From positions 868,001 to 932,000 of the forward strand of contig OY970363.1 in the NCBI GenBank assembly GCA_963718605.1: a stretch of 64,000 bases of DNA, given 5' to 3'. The position numbers and the translations under genes are program-made. This DNA is from JACCXE01 sp963718605 (GTDB lineage Bacteria; Actinomycetota; Acidimicrobiia; Acidimicrobiales; JACCXE01). Of the stretch, positions 25,018 through 33,612 are shown piece by piece (positions within the stretch are counted from its first letter, which is position 1; every line of letters starts with the position of its first letter). The notes under the pieces are model-generated. The model worked only from the letters and a program-made list of their open reading frames with translations. It did no database searches and was not told the DNA's origin.

Positions 25018-26007
25018 CTACGCGGGGATATCCCACTCTGCGACGAGGAAGCCGCCGGGGCCTGACGGATCGAGCAATGCGTCGGCTTCGGTGACGCGGC
25101 TGCGTGCCTTGAGCGCCTCGAGGTCGCCGATCGAAGCACGGTCGTGCCACGTCGCGCGCGCCGCGTCGACAAGGTCATCGATGCCGTGACTGCGCAGCCA
25201 ATCGGCCTGGGTGGTGAGCGCGTGCGGCACCAATTGATCGAACGCGACGTCGGTGGTGATGTCCTGCGTGCCGGGTTTGCGCAACGGGTCCTTGCCGCGG
25301 CCATGGTCGCGGTAGGTGCGCAGCCAATCGCGCCACGCCCGTTTCGCGAGTTCGGTGGTGGTCCGGGTGCCGTAGTCGATAAGCGCAATGTGCGACCGCT
25401 CGAAGATCGCGCGGGCTTGCGCGACCCACTGGATCGAGGCGGTGTGCCACGGGATGCGTGCACCCGCCTCCGCATCGACGTGATCGAAGCGAGGCACCCT
25501 GTCCCCCATCGCGAATGCGTACTGATCGGCGGCGCGTACAACTCGCAACTCGCGCCAACCGTCGTACGCCCGCTCGACGACTTTGAACACCAGGTTGTCG
25601 AGTAGTTCGTTGGCGAGCACCACACCGGTCGGGCCAAGCGAACCCGGAGCGGGTAGGTCGGCTCGAACGGCGACGATCTCGGCGGCCTCGGCCCGCGCCG
25701 GCTCGGCCCGTTCGACAATGACGTACTGCAGCGCCGCCGCGCAGCGCGGCTGCGCCTTCAAGATCGACGCGGCGAGGGTGCCCCGGCCCCCGCCGGCCTC
25801 GACGACCGGGAAGGGCGACGGGTTGCCGAGTTGGTCCCACCACGTATCAAGGGCATTCGCGACAACCGCACCGAACAGCGGTCCGATCTCTGGGCTGGTC
25901 AGGAACGCGGCGCCACGCCGGCCCGGTCCCGACCCGCTGCTGTAAAACCCACCGCCGGCATACAGCGCCGTTTCCATGAACTCGTCGAACCCGACGCCGT
26001 CGTTCAT
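25018..26007 (-). CDS. MidA/NDUFAF7-family SAM-dependent methyltransferase
   Basis: 329 residues. The N-terminal FMETALYAGGGFYSSG and the DUF185 landmarks FLTSPEIGPLFG, VEAGGGRGTLAASIL (SAM-binding loop), VLANELLDNL and LIDYG identify the family. The mitochondrial member NDUFAF7 symmetrically dimethylates an Arg of the complex I 49-kDa subunit (NuoD homologue) during assembly. This gene lies 93 bp downstream of nuoN of cluster 1, just past an intrinsic terminator, so a complex I assembly role is a reasonable inference. ATG start. Confidence 0.85.
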   Translation of the reverse strand: MNDGVGFDEFMETALYAGGGFYSSGSGPGRRGAAFLTSPEIGPLFGAVVANALDTWWDQLGNPSPFPVVEAGGGRGTLAASILKAQPRCAAALQYVIVERAEPARAEAAEIVAVRADLPAPGSLGPTGVVLANELLDNLVFKVVERAYDGWRELRVVRAADQYAFAMGDRVPRFDHVDAEAGARIPWHTASIQWVAQARAIFERSHIALIDYGTRTTTELAKRAWRDWLRTYRDHGRGKDPLRKPGTQDITTDVAFDQLVPHALTTQADWLRSHGIDDLVDAARATWHDRASIGDLEALKARSRVTEADALLDPSGPGGFLVAEWDIPA

Positions 26008-26045
26008 CGCCGACCCGATCTGACCATTCTTGTAACCCTCAGTAG

Positions 26046-26083
26046 CAAAAAACCCCTCCTCCGCACTACAAGAATGGAGGGGA
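26046..26083 (-). terminator. Intrinsic terminator of complex I cluster 1
   Basis: On the minus strand a perfect 7-bp GC-rich stem (CCCCTCC, 26082-26076, with GGAGGGG, 26059-26053) is followed directly by TTTTTT (26052-26047). It lies 18 bp after the nuoN stop and 39 bp before the MidA-like start. Confidence 0.88.
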
Positions 26084-26100
26084 CCCGCGACTCGTTCGGG

Positions 26101-27624
26101 CTAGAGGTGGGCGAGGACGGTGACGTCGGCGAGGCGGCCGAACACCGAGGGATAGATGCCCACCGCGACGGTCAAGACGACGGTGATGGCGAGCGCGGTG
26201 GCCAGCGCCGGGGGCACGCGGATCGGGGTGACGTCGCCGTCGGGCACCGGGCTCATCCACATCTCGCGCGCCACCGCCGCGTAATAGAACAGCGCGATCA
26301 CCGAGTTCACACCGGCGATGACCGCCAGCGCGATCGCGGCGCCGGTGCCCGCGTCGAGCGTGGCGCTGAACATGAACAGCTTGGCGAACCAACCGCCGAG
26401 CGGCGGGATGCCGGCCAAGCTGAACATGAACGCCGACATGAGCAGTGTCAGGCCGGGTGCGTAGGTGAACAGCCCGCCGTAACTCGAGATCTCGCCCGAC
26501 CGAGTTTTCCGCGCGACCGCGATGACAACCGCGAAGGCCCCGAGGTTCATCGCCGTGTAGACGAGCAGATAGAGCGCGCTCGCCTTTTGCGCAGTCACGA
26601 GCGCGTCGCCGTTCGCGCCGGCTACGGCGAAGGGCACGAGGACGTAGCCGGCCTGCGCGATCGAGCTGTACGCGAGCATGCGGACGATGTTCGTTTGACG
26701 CAGCGCAATGAGGTTCCCGACCGTCATCGACAACGCGGCCAAGACCCAGCAAAGCGGGCCCCACACCTCGTTGTTCGAAAGGAAGCCGACGTACAGGATT
26801 TCGATCAGTGCCACGAAGCCCGCGGTCTTGCTCGCGACCGAGAGGAACGCGGCGACCGGGGTCGGCGCGCCCTCGTAGGTGTCAGGTGCCCAGAAGTGGA
26901 AGGGGACCGCGGACACCTTGAACGCGAAGCCGAGGACGATCATCAGCAACGCGACGGTGATGAGAGGTTCGGTGGTCCCTGTTTGCGCCAACTGTGCACC
27001 GATGTCGGCCAGCACTGTCGTGCCGGTAAAACCGAACACGAGCGACATGCCATAGAGCATCACCGCCGAGGACAGCACGCCGAGGAGGTAGTACTTCAGC
27101 GCGGCTTCGTTGCTCTTGAGGTCGCGCTTGCGCCAACCGGCGAGCATGTACGCGGGCAGAGACAACATCTCGAGCGCAACAAAGATCGTGATCAAGTCGC
27201 GCGACGACGCCATCACGACCATGCCGAGGATCGACGCCAGCAGGAGGAAGCTGTATTCGCCCTCGTAGTAGTCGCCGTCGGCCACGTAGTTCGTCGACAT
27301 CAGCAGCACGACGTAGCCCGTCGCGATGAACAACCCCTTGAAGACCAACGAGAAGTGGTCAACGACGTACGCGCCGCCGAACATCGTGCGGTCGTGGCCG
27401 TCGACCGCCAGCGTGATGATCGGGATAAGCGACGCGAGCACGCCGAGGCCGGCGAGGTTCGTGACAAGGACCTTGCGGTCCTCGGGCACGACCAAGTCGG
27501 CGAGCAGAATCAGCACGAGGACGCCCGTGAGCACGATCTCGGGCGCGAACGCGTGGTAGTCGATCACGGGACGGTGGAAACCACCCGCGCCCGTCGCTCC
27601 GATCAAAGAGGCGATTCGCAGCAT
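26101..27624 (-). CDS. nuoN: Complex I cluster 1, subunit NuoN
   Basis: 507-residue antiporter-like membrane subunit, about 14 helices. Key family features are the buried charged stretches: VALEMLSLPAYMLAGWRKRD with the helix-5 Glu, KYYLLG, GFAFKVSAVPFHFWAPDTYEGAPTP with the helix-7 Lys, and ALRQTNIVRMLAYSSIAQAGY. Conducts protons and anchors the distal membrane arm next to NuoM. Last gene of the cluster; three bases after nuoM and before the terminator. Confidence 0.95.
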   Translation of the reverse strand: MLRIASLIGATGAGGFHRPVIDYHAFAPEIVLTGVLVLILLADLVVPEDRKVLVTNLAGLGVLASLIPIITLAVDGHDRTMFGGAYVVDHFSLVFKGLFIATGYVVLLMSTNYVADGDYYEGEYSFLLLASILGMVVMASSRDLITIFVALEMLSLPAYMLAGWRKRDLKSNEAALKYYLLGVLSSAVMLYGMSLVFGFTGTTVLADIGAQLAQTGTTEPLITVALLMIVLGFAFKVSAVPFHFWAPDTYEGAPTPVAAFLSVASKTAGFVALIEILYVGFLSNNEVWGPLCWVLAALSMTVGNLIALRQTNIVRMLAYSSIAQAGYVLVPFAVAGANGDALVTAQKASALYLLVYTAMNLGAFAVVIAVARKTRSGEISSYGGLFTYAPGLTLLMSAFMFSLAGIPPLGGWFAKLFMFSATLDAGTGAAIALAVIAGVNSVIALFYYAAVAREMWMSPVPDGDVTPIRVPPALATALAITVVLTVAVGIYPSVFGRLADVTVLAHL

Positions 27625-27627
27625 TAG

Positions 27628-29157
27628 CTAGTTGGCGATCGTCGCGAGGTTGTGGGCGATGTGCGCGACCGCGCCGTCGGTCATGTTGAAGATCAGCCCC
27701 GGCAGCACACCGAGCACGAGGATGAGCACGAGCATCGGGGTCCATGCGAGCCACTCGGGGCCGTGGACGTCGTGAATGTGGGCGTGGGCGAACTCTTCCT
27801 TCGGTTCGCCGAACGCGACGCGCTGGAACATCCACAGGAGGTAGCCGGCGGCGAGCACGGTGCCGACCGACGAGATGACCATGTACAAGCGGAACGTGAC
27901 ATCAGACAGGCCGTTGGCCGGGTTGAACGCCGACAGAATGGCCGGGAACTCACCCCAGAAGCCCGCGAGGCCAGGCAGGCCGAGTGATGCCATGCAGCAG
28001 AACCCGAGAATCCAGCCGAGCTTGGGCGCTTGGATGAGCAGTCCACCGAGCCGGCTCATCTCACGAGTGCCGAAGCGCTCGCCGATCGACCCGGCGACGA
28101 AGAAGAGCATGCCGGTGATCAAACCGTGAGCGATCATGCCGAACATCGCGGCGTTGATACCGAAACTGGTGAGCGTCGAAATGCCGAGCATGACGAAGCC
28201 CATGTGGGCAACCGACGAGAACGCAATGAGTCGTTTCAAGTCCTTCTGGGCCAGACAGCCCAGCGCGCCGTAGATGATCCCGATCACCGCGAGCCCACCG
28301 ATCCACGGCGCCCACGTGTGCGCGGCGTCGGGCAGGATCGGCAGCGCGATGCGCACGAAGCCGTAGGTACCGAGCTTCAGCAGGATCGCCGCCAGGATCA
28401 CCGAGCCGACCGTGGGCGCCTCGGTGTGGGCGTCGGGCAGCCACGTGTGGAACGGGAACATCGGCACCTTGATCGCGAAGCCCATGAACAGCGCGGCGAA
28501 GATCCAGACCTCGGTGTTGTGTGGCAGCAGATCGCCCGCGGTTCGGGCCAGCGTCGGAATGTCGAACGTGTGGCCGGCTCGGAAGTACAGAGCCAAGAAG
28601 CCCAAGATCATCAGGGCCGAACCAAACAACGTGAAGAGGAAGAACTTGATCGAGGCGTACTGACGGTTGGCGCCGCCCCACACGCCGATCATGAAGTACA
28701 TGGGCAGCAGCACAAGTTCGAAGAAGACGAAGAACAGGATCAGGTCCTGGGCGATGAACGTGCCGTTCATCCCGGTCTCGAGCACCAGGATCAGTGCGAG
28801 GAACGCCTTCGGGTTGTGGGGCTCCGGGAAGTGATCCCACGAATAGATCACGCACAGGATGCAAATGAACATCGACAGCACGAGCAGCGGTAGCGACAGT
28901 CCGTCGATACCGATGTGGAACCGGCTGTTGATGATCTCGATCCACTCCTTGTTGACCGAGAACTGCAACCTGCCGGTGTGGTCGTAGTCGAAGTTCTTCA
29001 GCAGCCACGCGCCGACACCAGCCGTGGCAATGGTGGTCGCGAGCGCCACCTGCTTGATGAACAGCTCGTTCTCTTTGGGGATCAGCAGCAATAACGCTGC
29101 GCCCGCCATGGGCAAGAACATCGCAAGGGTCAGAGCCCAGTTATCGAAACCGTGCAC
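27628..29157 (-). CDS. nuoM: Complex I cluster 1, subunit NuoM
   Basis: 509-residue antiporter-like subunit. FFVFFELVLLPMYFMIGVWGG carries the helix-5 Glu, GFAIKVPMFPFHTWLPDAHTEAPT the helix-7 Lys, and AQKDLKRLIAFSSVAHMGFVMLG the central Lys/His region. All proton-path landmarks look intact, so this isoform should pump protons or sodium. GTG or ATG choice: frame begins MHGFDNWALTLAMFLPM. 10 bp after nuoL. Confidence 0.95.
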   Translation of the reverse strand: MHGFDNWALTLAMFLPMAGAALLLLIPKENELFIKQVALATTIATAGVGAWLLKNFDYDHTGRLQFSVNKEWIEIINSRFHIGIDGLSLPLLVLSMFICILCVIYSWDHFPEPHNPKAFLALILVLETGMNGTFIAQDLILFFVFFELVLLPMYFMIGVWGGANRQYASIKFFLFTLFGSALMILGFLALYFRAGHTFDIPTLARTAGDLLPHNTEVWIFAALFMGFAIKVPMFPFHTWLPDAHTEAPTVGSVILAAILLKLGTYGFVRIALPILPDAAHTWAPWIGGLAVIGIIYGALGCLAQKDLKRLIAFSSVAHMGFVMLGISTLTSFGINAAMFGMIAHGLITGMLFFVAGSIGERFGTREMSRLGGLLIQAPKLGWILGFCCMASLGLPGLAGFWGEFPAILSAFNPANGLSDVTFRLYMVISSVGTVLAAGYLLWMFQRVAFGEPKEEFAHAHIHDVHGPEWLAWTPMLVLILVLGVLPGLIFNMTDGAVAHIAHNLATIAN

Positions 29158-29167
29158 ACGTAATCCT

Positions 29168-31306
29168 TTATTTAGCGAATCGCCACAATGCGACTGCGAA
29201 CACGATCAGCGCTCCGAAGAGAACCGCTGCGTACTGCTGCACCTTGCCGGTTTGCACCGTGCGCAATGCCCCACCACCGGCGTCGGCGGAAACGCCGATG
29301 CCGTTGACTGCGCCATCGACCACTTGCTGATCGATGACTTCATAGGTGAACCGCCCGAGCATGATGGCGAGGGCGGCGGTCCCGTTGAGGATTCCGTCGA
29401 GGATGTTCTGGTTGAACCAGTACGTCGCCCGTGCAATCGGGCCCTTGATACCGCCGACCACCCCGTCCGTATAGAGGGCGTCGAGGTAGTACTTGTTGAC
29501 AAGGAAGTTGTAACCCGCCTTGGGCAGACCGCCGCGGGCGACGACGCCACGGGGGCCGAGGTTCCGGAAGTAGTAGCCGCCGGCCACCGCGATGCCGCCA
29601 ACGGCGGCCGCGAGCCCGGCTAGGGCCAGCCCGCCGTTGAAACCATGGTGCGTCACGACGTTGCTGACGAGGGCGGGCTCGAACCAGTCGGCGAAGAGTT
29701 CGATGTGCAGCATCGGGGCCTGGATCAAGCCGGCGACCACCGAGAGAAACGCGAGGAAGACGAGCGGGCCCGTAATAGGCAGGGGCGACTCGTGCGGGTG
29801 GTGGTGCGCCGCATTGCCGCGCGGTTCACCGTGGAAGGTGAGGTAGATGCAGCGCGTCATGTACGCGGCGGTCATAAACGCACCGACGAGTCCGAACCAA
29901 AGGAAGACCGGGTACCCGTTACCGCTGGCGCCAACGAGGATCTCGTCCTTGGACCAGAAACCGGCGAAGGGGAAAATGCCGGCGAGGGCGAGCGAGGCAA
30001 TCACAAACGTCCAGTACGTGATGGGCATGTGCTTCTTGAGCCCGCCCATGTCCTCTTTCATGTCGAAGCTGTGGTGTGAACCACTGTGCGCGACGGATCC
30101 GGCGCCGAGGAACAGGCACGCCTTGAAGAACGCGTGCGTGAAGAGATGGAAGACCGCCGCGGTCCAGGCGCCGACACCAAGCGCCATCACCATGTAGCCG
30201 AGTTGGCTGACCGTTGAATACGCGAGCACCTTCTTGATGTCGCGCTGCACGAAGGCGAGCACGGCCGCGATGATGATCGTGATCCCGCCCACCATCGCGA
30301 CCGGGGTGTAGCCGTCCCCTGCTCCGATATGGAAGCCCTGCCAGAACACGCCGTAGAGACGCGCGATGAGAAAGACGCCGGCGACGACCATGGTGGCGGC
30401 GTGGATGAGCGCTGACACCGGCGTGGGGCCGGCCATCGCGTCGGGCAGCCAGGTGTGCAACGGGAACTGTGCGCTCTTGCCGATTACGGCGAGCAACAGC
30501 GCGCACGCCGCGACGGTGAGCAGCCCTTGGTCGAGTTGGGCGCCGAGAGCGAGGTTGTTGATCGAACCGGTGTCGAAGGTGCCGGCCATGCCGAACAGCA
30601 TCGAGACGCCGACGAGGAGGCCTATGTCACCTGTGCGCGTGGTGAAGAACGCCTTGAGGGCCGCGTTCGAGTTGTCCTTGTCCTCCCACCAGTGGCCGAT
30701 GAGCATGAACGAGCAGAGGCCCATCAACTCCCACCCGAAGATCATCTGCAGGGTGTTGCTCGAGGTGACGAGGATGAACATGCCCGACGTGAAGAGGCTG
30801 AGGGCCGCGAAGTAGTGCGTCTTGCGCCGATCGTCACGGAGGTACTCAGTCGAGAAAATGTGGACGAGCAACGAGATCGTGGATACGACGACCAGCAACG
30901 CCACGCTCAGTCCGTCGATAAGTACGCCGGCCTTGATCTTGGTGCTGCCGATTTCGAACCACGTGGTTTCGTGCAGCACCGGTTGGCGCTTGAGGACGTG
31001 CTCTTCCTCGCCGCCGCCTTCCTCCGCCGCGTGCTCTTCGACAGCCGCATGCTCTTCGCCGTTGGATGCTTCGATCTCAGCCGCTTGCGACTGCGCGACT
31101 TGTGCCGCCGTCGCGTGGTGCAGCGTTTCGATCGTCTTGTCGCGGCCGATCCACTGGCCGGCCAACACCAACGACATCAGAAAACACGCCACGAGGGCGA
31201 AGACGCCGATGGACGCGCCCTTGCTGGGCAAGCGCTTCCCGAAGAAAAGGATCAGGAAAAACGAAGCGACAGGTACGGCCGGGATGATCCAGGCGTGGTC
31301 GAGCAC
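29168..31306 (-). CDS. nuoL: Complex I cluster 1, subunit NuoL
   Basis: 712-residue distal proton-pumping subunit, longer than the ~610-640 typical. GWELMGLCSFMLIGHWW, GKSAQFPLHTWLPDAMAGPTPVSALIHAATMV and RDIKKVLAYSTVSQLGYMV are the standard motifs, and the C-terminal ~170 residues include the lateral-helix region. Near residues 60-105 there is an inserted Glu/His/Ala-rich segment (EEHAAVEEHAAEEGGGEEEH) between helix 2 and the next conserved region, likely a periplasmic or cytoplasmic loop. GTG start two bases after the nuoK stop. Confidence 0.95.
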   Translation of the reverse strand: MLDHAWIIPAVPVASFFLILFFGKRLPSKGASIGVFALVACFLMSLVLAGQWIGRDKTIETLHHATAAQVAQSQAAEIEASNGEEHAAVEEHAAEEGGGEEEHVLKRQPVLHETTWFEIGSTKIKAGVLIDGLSVALLVVVSTISLLVHIFSTEYLRDDRRKTHYFAALSLFTSGMFILVTSSNTLQMIFGWELMGLCSFMLIGHWWEDKDNSNAALKAFFTTRTGDIGLLVGVSMLFGMAGTFDTGSINNLALGAQLDQGLLTVAACALLLAVIGKSAQFPLHTWLPDAMAGPTPVSALIHAATMVVAGVFLIARLYGVFWQGFHIGAGDGYTPVAMVGGITIIIAAVLAFVQRDIKKVLAYSTVSQLGYMVMALGVGAWTAAVFHLFTHAFFKACLFLGAGSVAHSGSHHSFDMKEDMGGLKKHMPITYWTFVIASLALAGIFPFAGFWSKDEILVGASGNGYPVFLWFGLVGAFMTAAYMTRCIYLTFHGEPRGNAAHHHPHESPLPITGPLVFLAFLSVVAGLIQAPMLHIELFADWFEPALVSNVVTHHGFNGGLALAGLAAAVGGIAVAGGYYFRNLGPRGVVARGGLPKAGYNFLVNKYYLDALYTDGVVGGIKGPIARATYWFNQNILDGILNGTAALAIMLGRFTYEVIDQQVVDGAVNGIGVSADAGGGALRTVQTGKVQQYAAVLFGALIVFAVALWRFAK

Positions 31307-31308
31307 GA

Positions 31309-31608
31309 TCAGCCCTTCAGCGAATCGATGCCGGTGAGGTCAACCGACCGACGATTCCGATAGATGAGCAGGACAATGGCCAGCCCGACGCCGACTTCGG
31401 CGGCGGCGATGGCGATCACGAACAACGCGAAGATCTGACCAGTGACGGTCTGATTGAACGCGCCGAAGGCGACGAGATTCAGGTTCACGGCGTTGAGGAT
31501 CAGTTCGACCGACATCAACACGAGCACGCCGTTCTTGCGTGCGAGCACGCCGTACACGCCGGTGCAGAACAACACCGCGGCGAGGAAAAGGAAGTAGTTC
31601 AGAACCAT
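31309..31608 (-). CDS. nuoK: Complex I cluster 1, subunit NuoK
   Basis: 99 residues, three helices, homologous to ND4L/MrpC. The two membrane glutamates of the proton path are present in LMSVELILNAVNL and AIAAAEVGVGL. ATG overlaps the nuoJ stop by one base (TGATG). Confidence 0.95.
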   Translation of the reverse strand: MVLNYFLFLAAVLFCTGVYGVLARKNGVLVLMSVELILNAVNLNLVAFGAFNQTVTGQIFALFVIAIAAAEVGVGLAIVLLIYRNRRSVDLTGIDSLKG

Positions 31609-32114
31609 CAGTCGCGCCTCGCAAGAACGATGGCGCCGACCAGGGCGGCGAGTAGCAGCACTGATGCCACTTCGAAGGGCACCAAGTAGGTCGAGAAGAT
31701 CGCGTCGCCGATTTGGCCGGTGTTGGACGGCGTGGCGAAGTGGATCTCCTTTCGGCCGAATGCGTCACGCAGCAGCGCAATGAGCATGACGAACAGCGCC
31801 AAGGACACGACGAACGCCGGAATCTTGTTCGAGTGATCGAGGTCGCTCTCGTGGCCGATGCGGGCGCGCGTGAGCATGATGCCGAAGAGGAACAGCACGA
31901 CGACGGCGCCGATGTACACCATCACCTGCACGACGGCCGTGAACTCCGCGGCTAGCAGGATGTACTGCGCGGCGACGCCGGCAAGCACGATCACGAGCGA
32001 CAAGGCCGCCCGCACGACGTTGGCGCTGGTGACCACCTGCACCGCCGCGATCATCATGACGAGCGCGACTACGCCGAACGCGATGTTCTGCCCCGTGTCG
32101 ACCGCGAGGATCAC
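31608..32114 (-). CDS. nuoJ: Complex I cluster 1, subunit NuoJ
   Basis: 168-residue ND6 homologue with five helices. The conserved third helix reads FTAVVQVMVYIGAVVVLFLFGIML, the flexible pi-bulge region linked to proton-path gating. The GTG start (32112-32114) overlaps the nuoI stop as GTGA; a longer in-frame extension exists but would overlap nuoI deeply. Shorter than the cluster 2 copy, which has a charged tail. Confidence 0.93.
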   Translation of the reverse strand: MILAVDTGQNIAFGVVALVMMIAAVQVVTSANVVRAALSLVIVLAGVAAQYILLAAEFTAVVQVMVYIGAVVVLFLFGIMLTRARIGHESDLDHSNKIPAFVVSLALFVMLIALLRDAFGRKEIHFATPSNTGQIGDAIFSTYLVPFEVASVLLLAALVGAIVLARRD

Positions 32115-32593
32115 TTCGCCCCCTTCTTCGCCTCGGCACCGGCTTCGAGCGCGGGCGCTTCGGGCACCGTGTGCACCCATTCGTCCAGACGCTCTTTGTC
32201 GTGCAACAGATCAGCGATGTTGACCTCGGAGTACTCGTACTCGGGGCTCCAGAACAACGCATCGAACGGACACACCTCGACGCAAATGCCGCAGTACATG
32301 CACAGGCCGTAGTCGATGTCGAAGCGATCCAGCACGTTGGCCTTGCGGGGCTTGCCACCCTCGCGGCGGGGCGGGGCGAGGTCGTTGTGGCCTTCGATGT
32401 AGATGCACCAGTCCGGGCACTCGCGCACGCAGAGCATGCACACGGTGCAGTTCTCCGCCAGCATCGCGATCACGCCGCGGGCGCGGATGGGCGGTGCTTC
32501 CTTCTCGTGCGGGTACTGCACGGTGACGGTCTTTTGCGTGAGGGTCTTGAGCGTGACGCCCAATCCCTTCACGTAGCCGGGAACAAGACCCAT
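32111..32593 (-). CDS. nuoI: Complex I cluster 1, subunit NuoI (two 4Fe-4S)
   Basis: 160 residues. Two ferredoxin-type clusters: CTVCMLCVRECP and CMYCGICVEVCPFDAL, corresponding to N6a and N6b, which carry electrons towards NuoB. In an enzyme without NuoEFG, NuoI is the likely docking surface for the electron donor, as proposed for ferredoxin-dependent NDH-1. ATG overlaps the nuoH stop by one base (TAATG). Confidence 0.95.
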   Translation of the reverse strand: MGLVPGYVKGLGVTLKTLTQKTVTVQYPHEKEAPPIRARGVIAMLAENCTVCMLCVRECPDWCIYIEGHNDLAPPRREGGKPRKANVLDRFDIDYGLCMYCGICVEVCPFDALFWSPEYEYSEVNIADLLHDKERLDEWVHTVPEAPALEAGAEAKKGAK

Positions 32594-33612
32594 TAGACGG
32601 CCACCTTCAAGATCCCGGTGACGACGATGTTGATGAGAGAGATCGGGATCAGCACCTTCCACGCGATGCGCTGCAACTGATCTTCACGGAAGCGCGGGTA
32701 GGTGAACCGCACCCAGAAGATGATGAAGCCGAGCACCATGATCTTGCCGCCGAGCGCGATCGGCCCGAGGACGTCGGCGAGGGTGCCGTGCACCCCGGGG
32801 ATGTACCAGCCACCGAGGAAAAGCGTGGCGGCCAACGCGGCGAACGCGAATGCGGTGCCGAACTCGCCGATGAAGAAGAACAGGAAACGAAAGCCCGTGT
32901 ATTCGGTCATGTAGCCGGCCACGAGTTCGGACTCGGCGACGGGCATGTCGAAGGGCGGCTGGGTCAGCTCGGCCTGCGCCGCGATCATGAAGATCACGAA
33001 GCCGACGAGCTGCGTGAGCACGAACGGGTTGCCTATTGCGGAGAAACCGAAGATGGAACCGTCGGCCTGCGAATGCACGATGTCCTGCATGCTCAAGCTG
33101 CCGGCCTGAATGACGACGCCGACCACGGCGAGGATGAGCGGCAGCTCGTAAGCGATGAGCTGACCGGCGGCGCGCAGGCCACCGATGAGGGCGAACTTGT
33201 TGGCGGAAGCCCAGCCCGCCATCAGGACGCCGATGACCGAGATCGACGAGATCGCCATGGCGAAGAAGATGCCGGTGTCGAGGTCTTCGATGATCAGCCG
33301 CGGCCCCGCCGGTACGACGGCGTAGAGCATGAACGTCGACACGAGCACGACGAACGGGGCGAGCCCGAACACGAGCCGGTCGGCCCGCTCCGGGAAGATG
33401 TCTTCCTTTTGCAGGAACTTGATCGCTTCGACCACCGGCTGGAGCATGCCGTGGGGGCCGGCTTCCATCGGCCCGAGGCGGCTCTGCATGTGGCTCATCA
33501 TCTTGAACAAGAAGACGTAGACGAAGACGAGCGCGCCCAGCGGAATGACCGCCAAGGTGGCACCGATCTTGATCGCGGTGACGAGCGGGAACGACAACGA
33601 GGCGAGGATCAC
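32593..33612 (-). CDS. nuoH: Complex I cluster 1, subunit NuoH
   Basis: 339-residue ND1 homologue with eight helices that forms the quinone chamber entrance with NuoB and NuoD. Seen are SRLGPMEAGPHGMLQPVVEAIKFL, AGWASANKFALIGGLRAAGQLIAYELPL (the Glu-rich first loop), AELTQPPFDMPVAESELVAGYMTEYTG and RFTYPRFREDQL. GTG start 33610-33612 overlaps the nuoD stop as GTGA. Confidence 0.95.
   Translation of the reverse strand: MILASLSFPLVTAIKIGATLAVIPLGALVFVYVFLFKMMSHMQSRLGPMEAGPHGMLQPVVEAIKFLQKEDIFPERADRLVFGLAPFVVLVSTFMLYAVVPAGPRLIIEDLDTGIFFAMAISSISVIGVLMAGWASANKFALIGGLRAAGQLIAYELPLILAVVGVVIQAGSLSMQDIVHSQADGSIFGFSAIGNPFVLTQLVGFVIFMIAAQAELTQPPFDMPVAESELVAGYMTEYTGFRFLFFFIGEFGTAFAFAALAATLFLGGWYIPGVHGTLADVLGPIALGGKIMVLGFIIFWVRFTYPRFREDQLQRIAWKVLIPISLINIVVTGILKVAV

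Noticed and set aside
25831..27627. 598-codon plus-strand frame rich in Arg, Asp and His over nuoN of cluster 1
   Set aside because: Antisense shadow of a hydrophobic membrane protein gene; no recognisable fold and no ribosome binding site of note.
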